This document shows, in pieces, positions 10,532 through 21,924 of a stretch of DNA of 64,000 nucleotides. Within the stretch, counting starts at the first letter, position 1. Every line of letters starts with the position of its first letter. The translations under genes were made by a program, and so were the position numbers. A model generated the notes under the pieces. It was not told the origin of the DNA and made no database searches. It saw only the letters and a program-made list of their open reading frames with translations. The stretch comes from Syngnathus acus (taxonomy: Eukaryota > Chordata > Actinopteri > Syngnathiformes > Syngnathidae): the NCBI RefSeq assembly GCF_901709675.1, contig NC_051105.1, positions 14,768,604 through 14,832,603 of the forward strand, given 5' to 3'.

Positions 10532-12104
10532 CACTGCTCAAAAAAATTAAAGGAACACTTTGAAAACACATCAGATTTCAATGGTGAATTTTCTTTTTGG
10601 GGATATCTTTACTGATATGGACAGTTTAATGTCTCAGGAACAAAAGGATGCCACATCTTTTGATGGAAATAAAAGTTTTCAGCCTACAGAGGGCTCAGTA
10701 TATAGACACCCCAAAAATCAAAGTGAAAAAATGATGTGGCAGGCTCGTCCATTTTGCCTAAATTCAATTTCTGGAACTCAAAATTATTTTCAATATCTTG
10801 TGTGGCCCCCATGTGCTTGTATGCATGCTTGACAACGTCGCAGCATGCTCCTAATGAGACGACGGAGGGTGTCTTGTGGGATGTCCTCCCAGATCTGTCT
10901 AAGGGCATCAGTGAGCTCCTGTAAAGTCTGAGGAGCAACCTGGCGGCGTCTGATGGACCGAAACATTATGTCCCAGAGGTGTTCTATTGGGTTTAGATCA
11001 GGTGATCGTGAGGGCCATTCAATTGTGTCAATTCCTTCATCCTCCAGATACTGTCTGCATACTCTTGCCAGATGAGGCCGGGCATTGTCGTGGATCAAGA
11101 GGAACCCAGGACCTACTGCACCAGCGTAGGGTCTGACCATGGGTGCAAGGATTTCATCCCAATACCTAATGGCAGTCAGACTGCCGTTCTCTAGCCTGTA
11201 GAGGTCTGTTCGTCCCTCCATGGAAATGCCTCCCCAGACCATCACTGACCCACCACCGAACCAGTCATGCTGGATGATGTTGCAGGCAGCATAGCGCTCT
11301 CCTTGGCTTCTCCAGACCCTTTCGCGTCTATCACAGGTACTCAAGGTAAACCTGCTCTCATCTGTGAAAAGCCAGTGGCGGACTTGCCAATTCTGGTGTT
11401 CTATGGCAAATGCCAATCGAGCTCCACAGTGCTGAGCAGTGAGCACAGGGCACACTACAGGACGTCGTGCCCTGAGGCCACCCTCGTGAAGTCTGTTTCT
11501 GACTGTTTGGGCAGAGACATTCACACCAGTAGCCTGCTGGCGGTCATTCTGTAGGGCTCGGGCAGTGCTCAACCTGTTCCTCCTTGCACAAAGCAGCAGA
11601 TAGCGGTCCTGCTGATGGGATGAGGATCCTCTACGGACCAGTCCAGCTCTCCTAGAGTAACTGCCTGTCTCCTGGAATCTCCTCCATGCTCTGGAGATTG
11701 TACTGGGAGACACATCAAATCTTCTTGCAACAGCACGCATGGATGTGCCATCCTGGAGGAGTTGGACAATCTCCGCAACTTCAGGAGGGTTAAGAAATCG
11801 CCTCATGCTCCCAGTTGTGATAATGACTCTTGCTAAAGCCAACACTTGAGGAAAAACAGTTAAAAAAAGATCAAGAGGGAGGAACTTGAAATGGCCTCCA
11901 CCTGCAAAACCAGTCCTGTCTTGGGGACCATCTCATTGTTGCCCCTCTAGTGCACCTGTTGTTAATTCCATCAACACCAAGGCAGCTGAAACTGATTAAC
12001 AACCCCCTCTACCACGTACCTGACCAAAACTTTATCAGAAAATTGTAATTGAATTCATGCCATACCCTGATAAAAAACTGTTCCTTTAATTTTTTTGAGC
12101 AGTG
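10532..12104 (-). mobile_element. Tc1-like transposon, apparently intact
   Basis: TA flanks (10530-10531, 12105-12106). The termini begin cactgctcaaaaaaattaaa and match each other's complement for the first 26 bases. Length is 1573 bp, with one uninterrupted transposase gene on the minus strand. It has no internal insertions, unlike every other Tc1 copy here. Confidence 0.95.
10790..11845 (-). CDS. Tc1 transposase, DD34E, intact reading frame
   Basis: Cut-and-paste transposase of 351 codons (about 338 if it starts at the second in-frame [17 protein letters not shown], which looks more natural). N-terminal paired-like helix-turn-helix ([20 protein letters not shown]), then basic residues, the [10 protein letters not shown] glycine-rich block, and the catalytic residues in [16 protein letters not shown] and [12 protein letters not shown]. 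Exactly 34 residues separate the second Asp from the Glu. It ends at HGGHTRY. Length, motifs and open frame all fit a functional enzyme; activity is inferred only. Confidence 0.95.
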   Translation of the reverse strand: MLALARVIITTGSMRRFLNPPEVAEIVQLLQDGTSMRAVARRFDVSPSTISRAWRRFQETGSYSRRAGLVRRGSSSHQQDRYLLLCARRNRLSTARALQNDRQQATGVNVSAQTVRNRLHEGGLRARRPVVCPVLTAQHCGARLAFAIEHQNWQVRHWLFTDESRFTLSTCDRRERVWRSQGERYAACNIIQHDWFGGGSVMVWGGISMEGRTDLYRLENGSLTAIRYWDEILAPMVRPYAGAVGPGFLLIHDNARPHLARVCRQYLEDEGIDTIEWPSRSPDLNPIEHLWDIMFRSIRRRQVAPQTLQELTDALRQIWEDIPQDTLRRLIRSMLRRCQACIQAHGGHTRY

Positions 12105-12106
12105 TA

Positions 12107-13640
12107 TTACCCAAATTTGAATTTTAGAAATAAAAGCGAACTGATCACTCGACTTTATTTCCACCAAAAATAGCATACAACTTGTAGCTACCTTTTCCTA
12201 CTTTACTGATTTATGTTTTATAATCAAAAGGACTGAATGATTTTATTTGTACAGGTATCAGTGAGTGAAATTGTTCAAGTTGTTGGGGGAATTAAGATTT
12301 GTAATTCTATTTCATACTTTTTCAATAAATGTGGCTTGTATAATGTTTTAATTTGTTGTGCGTTAATTTGTATGGTATATGCAATCGACCGTTTGTATTT
12401 GATTTGACAATTCGATTCGGTTACAGGTAATTATTATGGTATAAAATCGGACCGTGATAAATAAGATTAATTGCGTTTAAATTAGACTAGTCGGATTATT
12501 GTTGGATTCAAATCTATTCAATTGTTCGTTGGTTGCGGGCCCGTCCTGTACTTCTCGGGCCGCGTTCAAATCTAACTCGGACAATTGACGCATTAAATTG
12601 CCTTCAAAATTATTTGAAGGATAATTTAATCCCGTTAAATATTTAATTCATTTCAATATTTACTTCAATTAAGTAATACAACGAATGTGTTTAAATTAGA
12701 CTAGTCGGATTACTGTTGGATTCAAATCCATTCAATTGTTCGTTGGTTGCGGGCCCGTCCTGTACTTGTCGGGCCGCGTTTGAATCTAACTCGGACAATT
12801 GATGCATTAAATTGCCTTCAAAACTATTTGAAGGATAATTTTATTTCGCTTAAATATTTGATTCGTGTGAAAATATCATTCGTTTAAATAATTGAGTTGT
12901 TTGAAGCATTTCAACAGTTAGGAGTTTCTATACAGTTTTAGAATTAATGATTAAGGTATCTAATTTCTTCTCAAATACTATTATTGTCATACTTCCATTA
13001 ATTCGACCCTTCATCGAATAAAGACGTGTAGGCTCGCTACTTCAGCAACAAAGTAGAGCAGACCCATATAAATAGTTACTTCGGCACAACTAGGGCAAGT
13101 GTGTGCTAGATCAACGAATCCCTGAGGTCTTAACAAAGACATCTAAAAATATCCAAAATATAACAAAAGCATCAAACAACCGAAGGGAGCCATCATTATG
13201 GCGCGGTTATTCTGACAACGTGTCTCAAATTTAAGTTACTCAGCACGAGCGTCGTTTGACTTCAGAGGGATTGGCGTCATAAAGAGATTATATTGATTCT
13301 TTTAGAATTAATTTAACTCAGGTGGTCAGAGACGGACGAGTCCCTTCACCCCGGCTTACCGAACCCTTTAATGGGAAGCCGGTCACTTTAACAAAAAGTG
13401 CAGGTTTGACAGGGTGTCAAGAGCTTTGCGAGCTGTGGTATTGCCTATTTCTACCACACGATTAATATTCTATCTACACAGTCAATCCCATTTCAAAAAT
13501 TACAAACATACCCCTGATCCTGACAACAACCAGTGCCGATCACCTGAAGGAACCAGTAGTGAGCTGACAAACCTAAGAGAATATAACAATGAATGAAATG
13601 TATAATTACCTGAAAGGAACACAAAAATAACAATTGTATT
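12107..13640. other. Unassigned AT-rich region, probable remnant of an unknown repeat
   Basis: It continues the sequence cut by the Tc1. It contains the duplicated block listed separately, a TATA-like ccatataaatag near 13068, several AATAAA signals and no meaningful ORF. The distal part lies directly downstream of wdr4 exon 5, so it is wdr4 intronic or 3' sequence. Confidence 0.4.
12474..12850. repeat. Direct repeat, two units of about 160 bp, period 215
   Basis: gtttaaattagactagtcgg starts near 12475 and 12690 and is followed in both by ttcgttggttgcgggcccg, a 12-base spacer and cgggccgcg, then ggacaattga and ttgccttcaaaa. Each unit holds an inverted repeat (gcgggcccg against cgggccgc) nested in a larger one (caattgttcg against cggacaattg). 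Confidence 0.85.
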
Positions 13641-13646
13641 ACTTAC

Positions 13647-13759
13647 TCTTTGTGCCCTAGGCAGAAGGACTGGATGTTGTACGGAGAACAGCGGTGACTC
13701 ACTCTTATTTTTTCATCCCGGTCAGAGGTGATGATATACTTATCATCAAGTGACACAGT
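13647..13759 (-). CDS. wdr4: wdr4 coding exon 5
   Basis: A 113 bp exon with acceptor ttcattcag and donor gtaagt. It starts in phase 0 with [20 protein letters not shown] and runs to SFCLGHK plus two bases of a Glu codon, the classic WDR4 segment ending GHxE. The next family segment (FVSxI...) was sought leftward on the minus strand and not found, so exon 6 onward is probably outside the window or hidden beyond further insertions. Confidence 0.94.
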
Positions 13760-14136
13760 CTGAATGAAAAAAATAGAATATGTGTTACAGACTACTCGCA
13801 AGGCTTGAAATATTTGTTTTTTCTCAGCGAAGCAGCTTAGCAGATCAATTCATTTGAGGAGCAACTTCCTAATTTTGAGGCGCAATTTTTTGCAGATTCA
13901 TCCCATGGCCCTGAAGTAAAGGTTTTATTAAACAAGATGCAAAAATAGATCAAATTAACTATTTTTCTTTTCATTTTTATAAAAACAATTGTTCTTAATT
14001 TCACATTGCCTATAGTTATCCTGGCAAGGATCCTGGCAATCGCTAGTACGCAATTGGTCTGGTGGGGTGTAGCTTTGACACATTTCTGAGGCGGGGCAAA
14101 GAGCGGACTTGGCTTTCTTTTTTTTTTTTTTAACTA
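13760..14136 (-). other. wdr4 intron 4, distal part, no feature seen
   Basis: AT-rich intronic sequence between exon 5 and the first MITE. It has a polypyrimidine tract next to the exon 5 acceptor and nothing else recognisable. Confidence 0.6.
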
Positions 14137-14872
14137 CCGTAATTTTCGGACTATAAGTCGCGTTTCTTTTCATAGTTTGGGTGGGGGGGCGACTTATACT
14201 GAGGAGCGACATATGTGAATTTTTTCACAAATTTTCAATATTAAAAAAAAATGAAAAAAAAGTGAAACCGCGATAAGCAAACCGCGATGTAGCAAGGGAT
14301 TACTGTAATTTGAATTTCAAGTGATGTCAGTGGCGCGGCGGTTGTTTACATAAAGGGCAAAGATTCGATCACGGGATGACAAAGGGCCCCACGTACTACC
14401 AGCATCATTAGCGGCTTTGTTTCTAAGTGACACGGAGGATGAAGAGTTTGAAGGATTTAATGATTTGGAGTGACACAGAAGGTTTGAAAAACTATTATGG
14501 CTTTTACGCACGCCCGGTCCTACTCTACGGAGCTCTCTTTCACCTCCGTGGATGGAAGTCGAGGGCCGGCGCTCGGCCGGGTGGCTGTCCGGGGACGGTG
14601 GATGGGGCTTGGTCATGGCTTTTACGCAAGCCTGGTCCTATTCTATGGATCTCTCTTCCACCTCCGTGGCTGGAAGTCCACGCCGCCACACGCCTGGAAG
14701 TTTGTTTTGTTAAATAATGAGCTGTTTACCAAACCCACGTCTTTCCTTGTACTTTGTTAACGCTACAATATAGTTATATACTAGATCTGTGGAATAACGA
14801 CGAGGCTGACGTCAGGGCGCACGCGCGGCGTTGTTGACAAAGGACGAGGAATTTGATCGATGAATTTAATGA
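14137..14872. mobile_element. TA-targeting MITE, 'ATAAGTCGC' family
   Basis: Left terminus ccgtaattttcggactataa after TA at 14135-14136. The right end is lost where it abuts another MITE fragment at 14878. It contains a 120 bp tandem pair: atggcttttacgcacgcc at 14497 and atggcttttacgcaagcc at 14617, both followed by ctcctccgtgg-like text. Non-coding. Confidence 0.6.
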
Positions 14873-14877
14873 TTTTA

Positions 14878-15205
14878 CTAAAATCTGGGGTGCGCATTAT
14901 GCATGGGTACAACAATTTTTGAAGAAAATCTCCCTCGAAATAAAACTTGAAATCACACCTTTCTTCTTGTTTGTTGTCAATCGCGCATCGCATTCAGCGA
15001 TCCTGCCCAACACAGTCAGTAAAATTCATAATTGACGACACATCGTTTGATGCGATGGTGCAATCCTTGATGGTGTGTTATTGTCAAATATTGTTTGTTT
15101 TTTAATCTCCATCGCAAACCGGATATCACACGGAGGCCGCCATTACAGATGCGCAGAACGGATGCGCAAGACACGTCAGCTATATAAAGAGCGAGAGATA
15201 GTACC
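14878..15205. mobile_element. TA-targeting MITE, 'TATAATGCGC' family, fragment
   Basis: Closely matches 30960-31285 inside the complete copy at 30917-31720 (ctggggtgcgcattatgcat through acgtcagctatataaagagc). Both termini are absent. Confidence 0.8.
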
Positions 15206-15340
15206 CAATTTTAAATGTGCGGCTTGAAAAAAAAGAAAAAAGATGAGGCTAAAATTGGGGTATTATTGTAGAAACAGGGCTGTTTTTCTTTTATTGTAAA
15301 AAAGCATCTTGTCACTCAAACTTTACCTGTTTTAAGTTAA

Positions 15341-15636
15341 AGTCCCAATGATCGTCACACACACATCTGGGTGTGGTGAAATTTGTCCTCTGCATTTAAC
15401 CCATCCCCGTGCGATTTTGATCCATCCCCTGGGGGAAAGGGGAGCAGTGAGCAGCAGCGGTGCCGCGCTCGGGAATCATTTGGTGATCTAACCCCTCAAT
15501 TCCAACTGTTAATGCTGAGTGCCAAGCAGGGAGGCAATGGGTCCCATTTTTATAGTCTTTGGTATGACCCGGTCAGGGTTTGAACCCACAACCTTCCAGT
15601 CTCAGGGGCGGACACTCTGCCAGTAGGCCACTGAGC
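15341..15636 (-). repeat. tRNA-derived SINE, copy 2
   Basis: Full-length minus-strand copy in wdr4 intron 4: conserved tail complement at 15341, body, and tRNA-like head with box B complement gggtttgaaccc-like near 15575 and box A region near 15615. Confidence 0.9.
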
Positions 15637-16629
15637 TGGTTTTAGACTACCGTGATCATCATAATTGCATGGCTGTGCTTATTTTATCAGTTTGATTTGA
15701 TTAGCTGATTAGCTAATACGATTTATCATGCATCCCCGAGTTTAATCACAAATTGTAAAGCTCTGACCCATCATTGTGAGTTGTATTCACGGGTTGGTTT
15801 GGCGAATAATAATAATAATAATAATAATTCATTCAATTTATATAGCTCTTTTCAAGGACCCAAAGACGCTTACAGGGAAACAAGGTGAGGACGTACGGGG
15901 GGGACGGGAGCGAGACAGTAGGATAAAGTTAGAAACAGGACACCGGTTATGGGCAGGGGAGGTCGTAGGCTTGGGAAAAGAGGTATGTTTTTAGACAGGA
16001 CTTAAATATGGGGAGGAAGGGTGAGTCGCAGACAGATTGAGGGAAAGAGTTCCAGAGTCGGGGTGCTGTGCGGGAGAAGGCTCTGTCACAGAAGGATTTG
16101 AGTTTGGATTTTGGGACTGTCAGGCGTGAAGTAGTGGAGGATCGGAGGGGACGGGTGGGGCGATGGGGGATGAGGAGGTCGGATAGGTATGGGAGGGCCA
16201 GGTGGTGAAGGGCTTTGAAGGTGAGGAGGCGTATCAGAATCAGCTTTATTGGTCAAGTTTGTGCATGCCAAAGAAGGAATTTGACTTTATATATTATTGC
16301 CCAGTGATGTCTCTGAGACTCTATGAGTGGTGCGAGTTCATCAGAGTATCTTGAAGATGATGCGCTGTTTGATGGGGAGCCATGGCGAGAGTGGAGAATG
16401 GGAGTGATGTGTTCACGGGATCGGGTGTGGGTAAGGAGGCGGGCAGCAGAGTTGTGGACTAATTGAAATTCATGGAGTTAGTGAGCAATGATGCCAGTGA
16501 GAAGAGTTGCAATAGTCAAGTCGGGAGGAGATCAAGGCATGGATGAGGGATTCAGCGGCAGGGAGAGAGAGGCAGTGTCGGATTTTGGCGATGCGGCAGA
16601 GGTGGAAGTAGGAGGTCTTGACAACGGAG

Positions 16630-17120
16630 CTAACGTGGGTGGAAGGAGAAGGTGGGGTCTAGGATAAAGCTGAGGTTGTGTGACAGAGGGGAGGGAGTGA
16701 TGATCAAGGAGTCAATGGTGAGTGAGATGGGTCCAGTTTTATTGAGGGAGGATTTAGTGCCTATGAGGACGAGCTCTGTTTTGTCACGGTTGAGTTTGAG
16801 AAAGTTGTGGGTCTGCCATGTTTTTATTGTCACGAAGCAGGTTTCAAGGTGGGTGAGGGGAGGGTTTCGGGTGGGTGTGGTGTGTATGTAGATCTGGGTG
16901 TCATCAGCGTAACAGTGGAAGTCCAGGTTGAGTGTGTGGACGACATAACCATGGGGGAAGAGGTAGCAGATGAATAGGAGGGGGCCGGGAACTGAGCCTT
17001 GAGGAACCCCCTGCGTGACTTGGGAGCGGATGGATGTGTGGCCGGAGAGAGAGATGAACTGGTACTTGTTGGTGAGGTAGGAGGTGAGCCAGTCGAGTGC
17101 AGTGCCCTCAACACAGTTGG
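16630..17120 (-). pseudogene. LINE reverse transcriptase core
   Basis: Part of the minus-strand LINE. The YADD catalytic box (CYADDTQIY) and the following KTE strand (KLNRDKTELVLIGTKSSLNK) are readable; upstream the GVPQGSxxGP-type region is in another frame around 16960-17020. Several frame changes and stops make it non-functional. Confidence 0.75.
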
Positions 17121-17573
17121 CGCAGCCTTTGAAGAAGGATGGAGTGGTTCACAGTGCCAAAGGCTGCGCTAAGGTCGACGAGGAGCAGGATGCTGAGGGC
17201 ACCGGAGTCTGCGGAAATAAGGAGATCATTGGTGACTTTAACAAGAGCGGGTTCGGTGCTGTGAATTGGCCGGAATCTTGACTGGAAGTGTTTGTAGAGG
17301 TTGTTGGACTGGAGACGGGTGTGGAGTTGGGCGGAGACGATGTGTTTCAGGGTTTTGGAGATAGGACGGTAGTTGGAGAGGTTGACTGGGTCCAGGGTGG
17401 GCTTTTTGAGGATGGGGGTGATGGCGGCAAGTTTATAGACAGTGGGAGAGTGGCCGAGGGATAGAGACTGATTAAAAAAGGTGTTGAGGTGAGGGAGGAG
17501 AACAGGGAGGCAGGCTTTAGTTAGGTTCGTTGGAAGGGGGTCGAGAGAGCAGGTGGTTGTCTTAGATGCGGTG

Positions 17574-17937
17574 TGTTAGGGTTTACAGATTATCTTGATC
17601 GTATGATTATGTTGGAATGTAACCTGTAATAATTAACCTAGCTTGTCCTGTCTTAACAAAAGTAGTAGAACAAAGTGCTAAGATCTTTTGAACTGATTGA
17701 CTAGCTGCAGAGGAAGCAATCAAAGTTGGCCAGGGGCTTCAACCCCATCCTGTCCACTCTCACCCCCACTCTGTTTCTCTCAATAAAAATGCTCCTGCAA
17801 GAGGCCTGAGTCGGACCTCATTTGATCATCGCTGTACGCACAGCGACGAATGACTCTCCACCTGCAGGTGTTTCAAAGGGCATACTGTCTCCCGTGTGGT
17901 TCTTGCAAAATAAGTTAGAGTGAGCGCCACCCTAACA
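17574..17937. mobile_element. Solo LTR (retrovirus-like), 5 bp duplication
   Basis: 364 bp, beginning TGTTAGGG and ending CCCTAACA, with the target duplication cggtg on both sides (17569-17573, 17938-17942). caataaaaatgctcctgc near 17790 looks like a polyadenylation signal, which would make plus the sense strand. It is inserted in the minus-strand LINE; no internal region remains, as expected after LTR-LTR recombination. Confidence 0.9.
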
Positions 17938-18922
17938 CGGTGATGATGGCCGGATGTGGGAGGAGTCGACAGAGGAGAAGGCAGTGAGAGAGGGGAAGGG
18001 CGGGAGGTCAGGAAGGGGGAGCAGGGGAGGTGGGGGGAGGTGGGGGAGGAGGAGTTTCTGATGTTGGCCGTCAGAGAACTGTTGATTTCGGCGATTTTGT
18101 TCTTAAAGCTGAGAAGGAAAGAGATACAGAGGGCGGGTGAGGAGGGTGGGCTGGTGGCCGGTGGCTGGAGCAATTTGTTGACGGTGGAGAACAGGATACG
18201 GGGGTTCCGGTTGGTGCCGTTATTGAGGGATGAGAAGTGAGCGGATTTGGCAGCAAGAAGAGAATCACGGCAGATGTGTTGTTTGAAGGCTTCAGCATGG
18301 ACGGTGAGACGGGTTCTTTTGTAGAGGCATTCAAGTTGACGGCCAGTTTGCTTCATGGAGCGGAGTTCCGGGGTGTACCAGGGTGCAGAGTTGGTGAATG
18401 AGACAGAGGAAGATTTCCAGGGGGCTAGGGAGTCAAAGGAGTCAGAGAGGACGTTGTTGAGCATGATGGCGAGGTCATCAGGGAAAGAGGGGGTGGGGTA
18501 AGAGGGAAGGGCAGAGTATATGAGCTGGCAGCGAGTGAATGGGTTTACTGTCTTGATGTTGCGGGAGGAGAGGGTGCGTTTTGTGGGATTATGAGGCGAG
18601 GGTAGAGGGGCGGAGAAGACGATGCAGAGATGATCAGACTGTGGGAAGGCGAGAGGACGGGGGTTAGATACGAGTGGGACGGAAGAGCAGCAGACTATGT
18701 CCAGGGTGTGAGCTTTGGTGTGGATTGCAAGTTAATGTCCTGGGTGAGATGGAAGCAATCCAGAAGAGAGAGGAAGTCGGACGCCAGAGGTCGATGTGAA
18801 TGTTAAAGTCACCGGTGAGTAGGAGGCGGGAGGAGACAGAGTGAGGTGAGGAGTTTTAAGAGTTCAGAAAGAAAAGACGGGTGTGACTTTGGGGGACGGT
18901 AGATGAGAACAGCGGTAGTATA

Positions 18923-19039
18923 CCGTATTGGCCCGAATATAAGACGACCCTGATTATAAGACGACCCCCTCTTTTTCAAGACTGAAGTTTGAAAAAAGAC
19001 TTCAGTCTTGAAAAAGAGGGGGTCGTCTTATAATCAGGG
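18923..19039. mobile_element. Foldback MITE with a perfect 41 bp inverted repeat
   Basis: Begins ccgtattggcccgaatataa after TA at 18921-18922. Positions 18948-18988 and 18999-19039 are exact reverse complements around a 10-base loop. The second outer terminus is missing. It lies inside the LINE endonuclease region. Confidence 0.9.
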
Positions 19040-20204
19040 TTTTCAAAAGGATGAAATAGATGGGAAGTTGAGGTTCAGTTCAGTAGGTAGGGACTGGTTA
19101 TGGAGGACCGCAATACCACAACCTCGCCCAGGTAGCCGGGGTTTGTCGATGTAATTGTAGTTGGAGGGAGTGGCTTGGTTAAGAGCGAAGAAATCCAGGG
19201 GCTGTTGCCATGTTTCACAGTGAAGAAGCAGATCCAAGTTATTGTCCAGTAGCAAGTAGGGGGGGGGGGGGTTAGGGTTAGGGGGGTAGTCCAGAAAGAG
19301 GGGATGGGTGAGCCGTTGGGGACGTGTCAGTTAAAAGACAGTCCAGCGCCACGGTGGATGTAGCGGCGACGGCGAAGGATCCCAGTTTTGCTGGCAGCGG
19401 AAGCAGCAGCAGCAGGGAGACGGTGGTTATTGTTGAGACGGTGAAGATCAGCAGCAGTGTAGATGAGTGAGCGAGAAGTTGGTGGAGTAGGAGCCTGGAG
19501 TAGTAGAGGTGATAGTCCACGGAGGAGATGAGACGTGACAGCAGCTGAGAGTGGTCCAGGTAGTATGTTAGCAGTGGCTAGTAGCTGGTTAGCTTAAAGC
19601 AGTGAGATTTGTGGAAGCAGCAGTGGACCGGGTGGTGATGTTGGTGCAGTGAGTGGTGTTGGTCGACCTCGACTGTACCCGCACGAACGGCAGGCACCAG
19701 TGTGCCATGGTGGCACACAGCTGAGTCACGGCTGGCGAGCTTGCAGGGAGTGGAGGCTCCCCCCAAGATCCCTAGCCGAATGGCCAGAGAGCTGGGTCAA
19801 AGCTGTTGTTGTTGGTGTGGAGGGATGCAGCGGGCCAGTTCGGGCACAACTACCACCACAAACACACGAGAGCACTCACCCGAGTCCAGAGCAAGCGGCC
19901 ACAGGCTCAGAGCCGGGAGGCACTAGGGTCCGGTGGTGGTTTGGCCAGCTGGCTGTTGGCAAGCTGGCTAATGTCGCTGGTAGTTCGAGGGAGAGGGAAC
20001 AGATAAGTGCGAGCGGAGCTGCGCGGTGGATGGGAGACAACACGAGAAGAAATAAAAGAGGAGACGGGCGCACTGAAAACGAGAAAACGCAAAACAAGTA
20101 GCGGACACGGTCCAGGACAGAAGCGGCAATCAACAGACCAGACGGTGGCGTTACTTTAACCCGAAAGACAACAGACGGTGGGCAGGCTCACCAACAAAAC
20201 GACT

Positions 20205-21030
20205 TAAAATTTTAGGAACTGATTTATTAAATGCTTATAAATATAAATTGAAGGACATGGAAACAGTTTATTGAGAAGACAATTATATATATACACGTAT
20301 ATAACCATATTATCAAATGTAATGTTTCAATCATGTCTTCTTTAGAGGTTTATACAACTACATATAATTTTGTATATCCTGTGTTAATGTACTCATCTTA
20401 CTTTAGTTCAGAGAATAGCACACGAACAACAGTTCCAGGAAGAAACACCAGGTCAGGATAACCTGGCCGCCCTGCTGAAATACACAGGCCAGGGACAGAA
20501 CCAAAGAACAAACAAACATGTTGTGAAAACAGGATTGAAGTCCTCTTGTATGTCATGTCATATTGATTCTTGTATTGATAATATTGTTATAATTCATGTA
20601 ATAAAAGGCTCAGGTTGGGGATGGAAAAACAGAGATCCGACCAACTCACTGTGGTTTCATCTCTCCTGGCCAGTGTCTTGCCTTGGGTGGCCGTGTCCTT
20701 TTGTCTCTAAACTTCCTACTTGTCGTGGTGAGGGTCACTCCTACACAATATGCGGGATTGTCCCATGACATTTATATAGATTGTCGTTGTTTTAGCTTGA
20801 CTGTTTGAGCAATTTATTGATGGCTAAATCCAAAATTTTGTGCTCTGTAAACTAGATCTTGTCTCTCTTAACTTCTGTAACTGTGTATTTTGCTGCTGTC
20901 TGTCTTTGGCCAGGTTTCTCTTGGAAAAGAAGTTCTTAACCTCAATGAGACTAACCCCGTTAAAGGTTAAACAAGTACAAATCAGTTTTGATAAAATAGA
21001 GGCCTGTGACTGCTAATGATATATGCTTAC
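20205..21030 (-). other. wdr4 intron 4, proximal part
   Basis: AT-rich sequence between the 5' end of the LINE and exon 4. A palindrome-like aggtcaggataacctg lies near 20451. No gene or recognised repeat family. Confidence 0.5.
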
Positions 21031-21187
21031 AACAGCTAGGATCATGGATAGGTGGCCCATCTTTAGCTCGCCTTCTTTCTCCGGTTGCATCACCGAAAAG
21101 GAATAAACGTCACCCGATTTATCAGCCACAAGGACCTCGTCTTCTGCCCTGTTAAACACCAAGGACGTGCCCCTCCTCACCAACCAT
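21031..21187 (-). CDS. wdr4: wdr4 coding exon 4
   Basis: A 157 bp exon with acceptor ttgcag and donor gtaagc. It encodes WLVRRGTSLVFNRAEDEVLV followed by ADKSGDVYSFSV and ends at GHLSMILAV. The ADKSGDVYSFSV strand and the GHLSM loop are hallmarks of WDR4/Trm82 and are the strongest evidence for the identification. It ends in phase 0 before a 7.3 kb intron filled with a LINE, MITEs, a SINE and a solo LTR. Confidence 0.95.
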
Positions 21188-21265
21188 CTGCAAAATAAAC
21201 ATATGCCTTGAATAAGTTTCAACAGAGTAAATGGCCGGTAATGGAAGGTATGATCTAAATTTTAC

Positions 21266-21403
21266 CTGGTGCTGGCCCATTGCCAAGAATGCTCATTCTT
21301 AAACAGGACCAGTCGTTTAGAGTCATCAATTAGTGCCACCAGTTTTCCAGATGGTGAGATAACAAAGGAAACTATTATGTCACTTCCACTAGGACCTCCA
21401 AGG
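21266..21403 (-). CDS. wdr4: wdr4 coding exon 3
   Basis: A 138 bp exon, phase 2 in and phase 2 out (donor gtaaaa, acceptor catcag). The product contains SGKLVALIDDSKRLVLFK, matching the family's first WD-like repeat (SGxYxALxDDxKRLxLF). It reads without stops and joins exon 4 through an Arg codon split AG/A. The 177 bp intron to exon 2 and the 78 bp intron to exon 4 are free of recognisable repeats. Confidence 0.94.
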
Positions 21404-21580
21404 CTGATGTGGTAGATGACAGAAAAAAGAAATGATTACAAAATGTCTTCTGTATTTAGAGATATGGTTTATCACATGCATATGGAATTAATCTAGGAGT
21501 ATTTCAGTATTTAGAGCTACATAATTGTTAGAATTCTATTCACCTTTACATGTTTAGTTTGCATTAGTTGTCTATTTTAC

Positions 21581-21649
21581 CTATTGATGCAAGCCTTTGG
21601 ATCATTTTCTTTTTTCTTGGCAGTGCTACAGTCAAATACAAATGGCTCT
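21581..21649 (-). CDS. wdr4: wdr4 coding exon 2
   Basis: A 69 bp exon after a poly-pyrimidine acceptor ending in gcag, closing at a gtaaaa donor. It encodes EPFVFDCSTAKKKENDPKAC followed by I and N, the equivalent of the FIYDCS...KK segment that opens the first blade of WDR4. It starts and ends in phase 2. The gap back to exon 1 is 17.8 kb and consists of transposons. Confidence 0.92.
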
Positions 21650-21789
21650 CTGCAAAAAAAAAAAAACATATTTGAAATGAATTCTGGAATACTTATCAAA
21701 TGAACAATTTTATGAGTATTAATTAAAACTGAACTCACTGTCTTGCTCCCGTGACGTTTTTTTTTTTTGTTTAACGTAAGTCATGGTAT

Positions 21790-21900
21790 GCATGCACCCT
21801 ATAATGCCGTGCGCCCTAAGTGTGGATTAAATACAAAATAGACCCCTCAATTGAGTCTGCGCCTTTCAAACCAAAGCGCGTTATGGTGCGGAAAATACGG
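21790..21900. mobile_element. TA-targeting MITE, 'AAGGCGCAC' family, right end
   Basis: Ends ttatggtgcggaaaatacgg followed by TA (21901-21902). Subterminal gcgccctaagt and gcgcgttatgg resemble the copy at 22642. The left end is missing. Confidence 0.5.
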
Positions 21901-21924
21901 TAGTTTGAATACAATTCAACAGGT

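Larger units (their letters stand above)
15807..20200 (-). mobile_element. CR1/L2/Rex1-group LINE, nearly full length, dead
   Basis: Minus-strand LINE in wdr4 intron 4. Its 3' tail is the (AAT)n run at 15807-15830. The RT has CYADDTQIYIHT encoded near 16890-16920, followed by NFLKLNRDKTELVLIG (16750-16820). The endonuclease N-terminus (LDLLLHCETWQQPLDFFALN, then PRLPGRGCGIAVL) is at 19255-19080. Frames are broken throughout. It carries a solo LTR (17574-17937), a foldback (18923-19039) and a short LINE-tail-like insert near 16231-16300. The 5' boundary is approximate. Confidence 0.8.

Noticed and set aside
11267-11554. 95-codon plus-strand ORF
   Set aside because: Antisense shadow of the intact Tc1 transposase.
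19649-20101. 150-codon plus-strand ORF
   Set aside because: It lies antisense to the 5' part of the minus-strand LINE; no recognisable domain.
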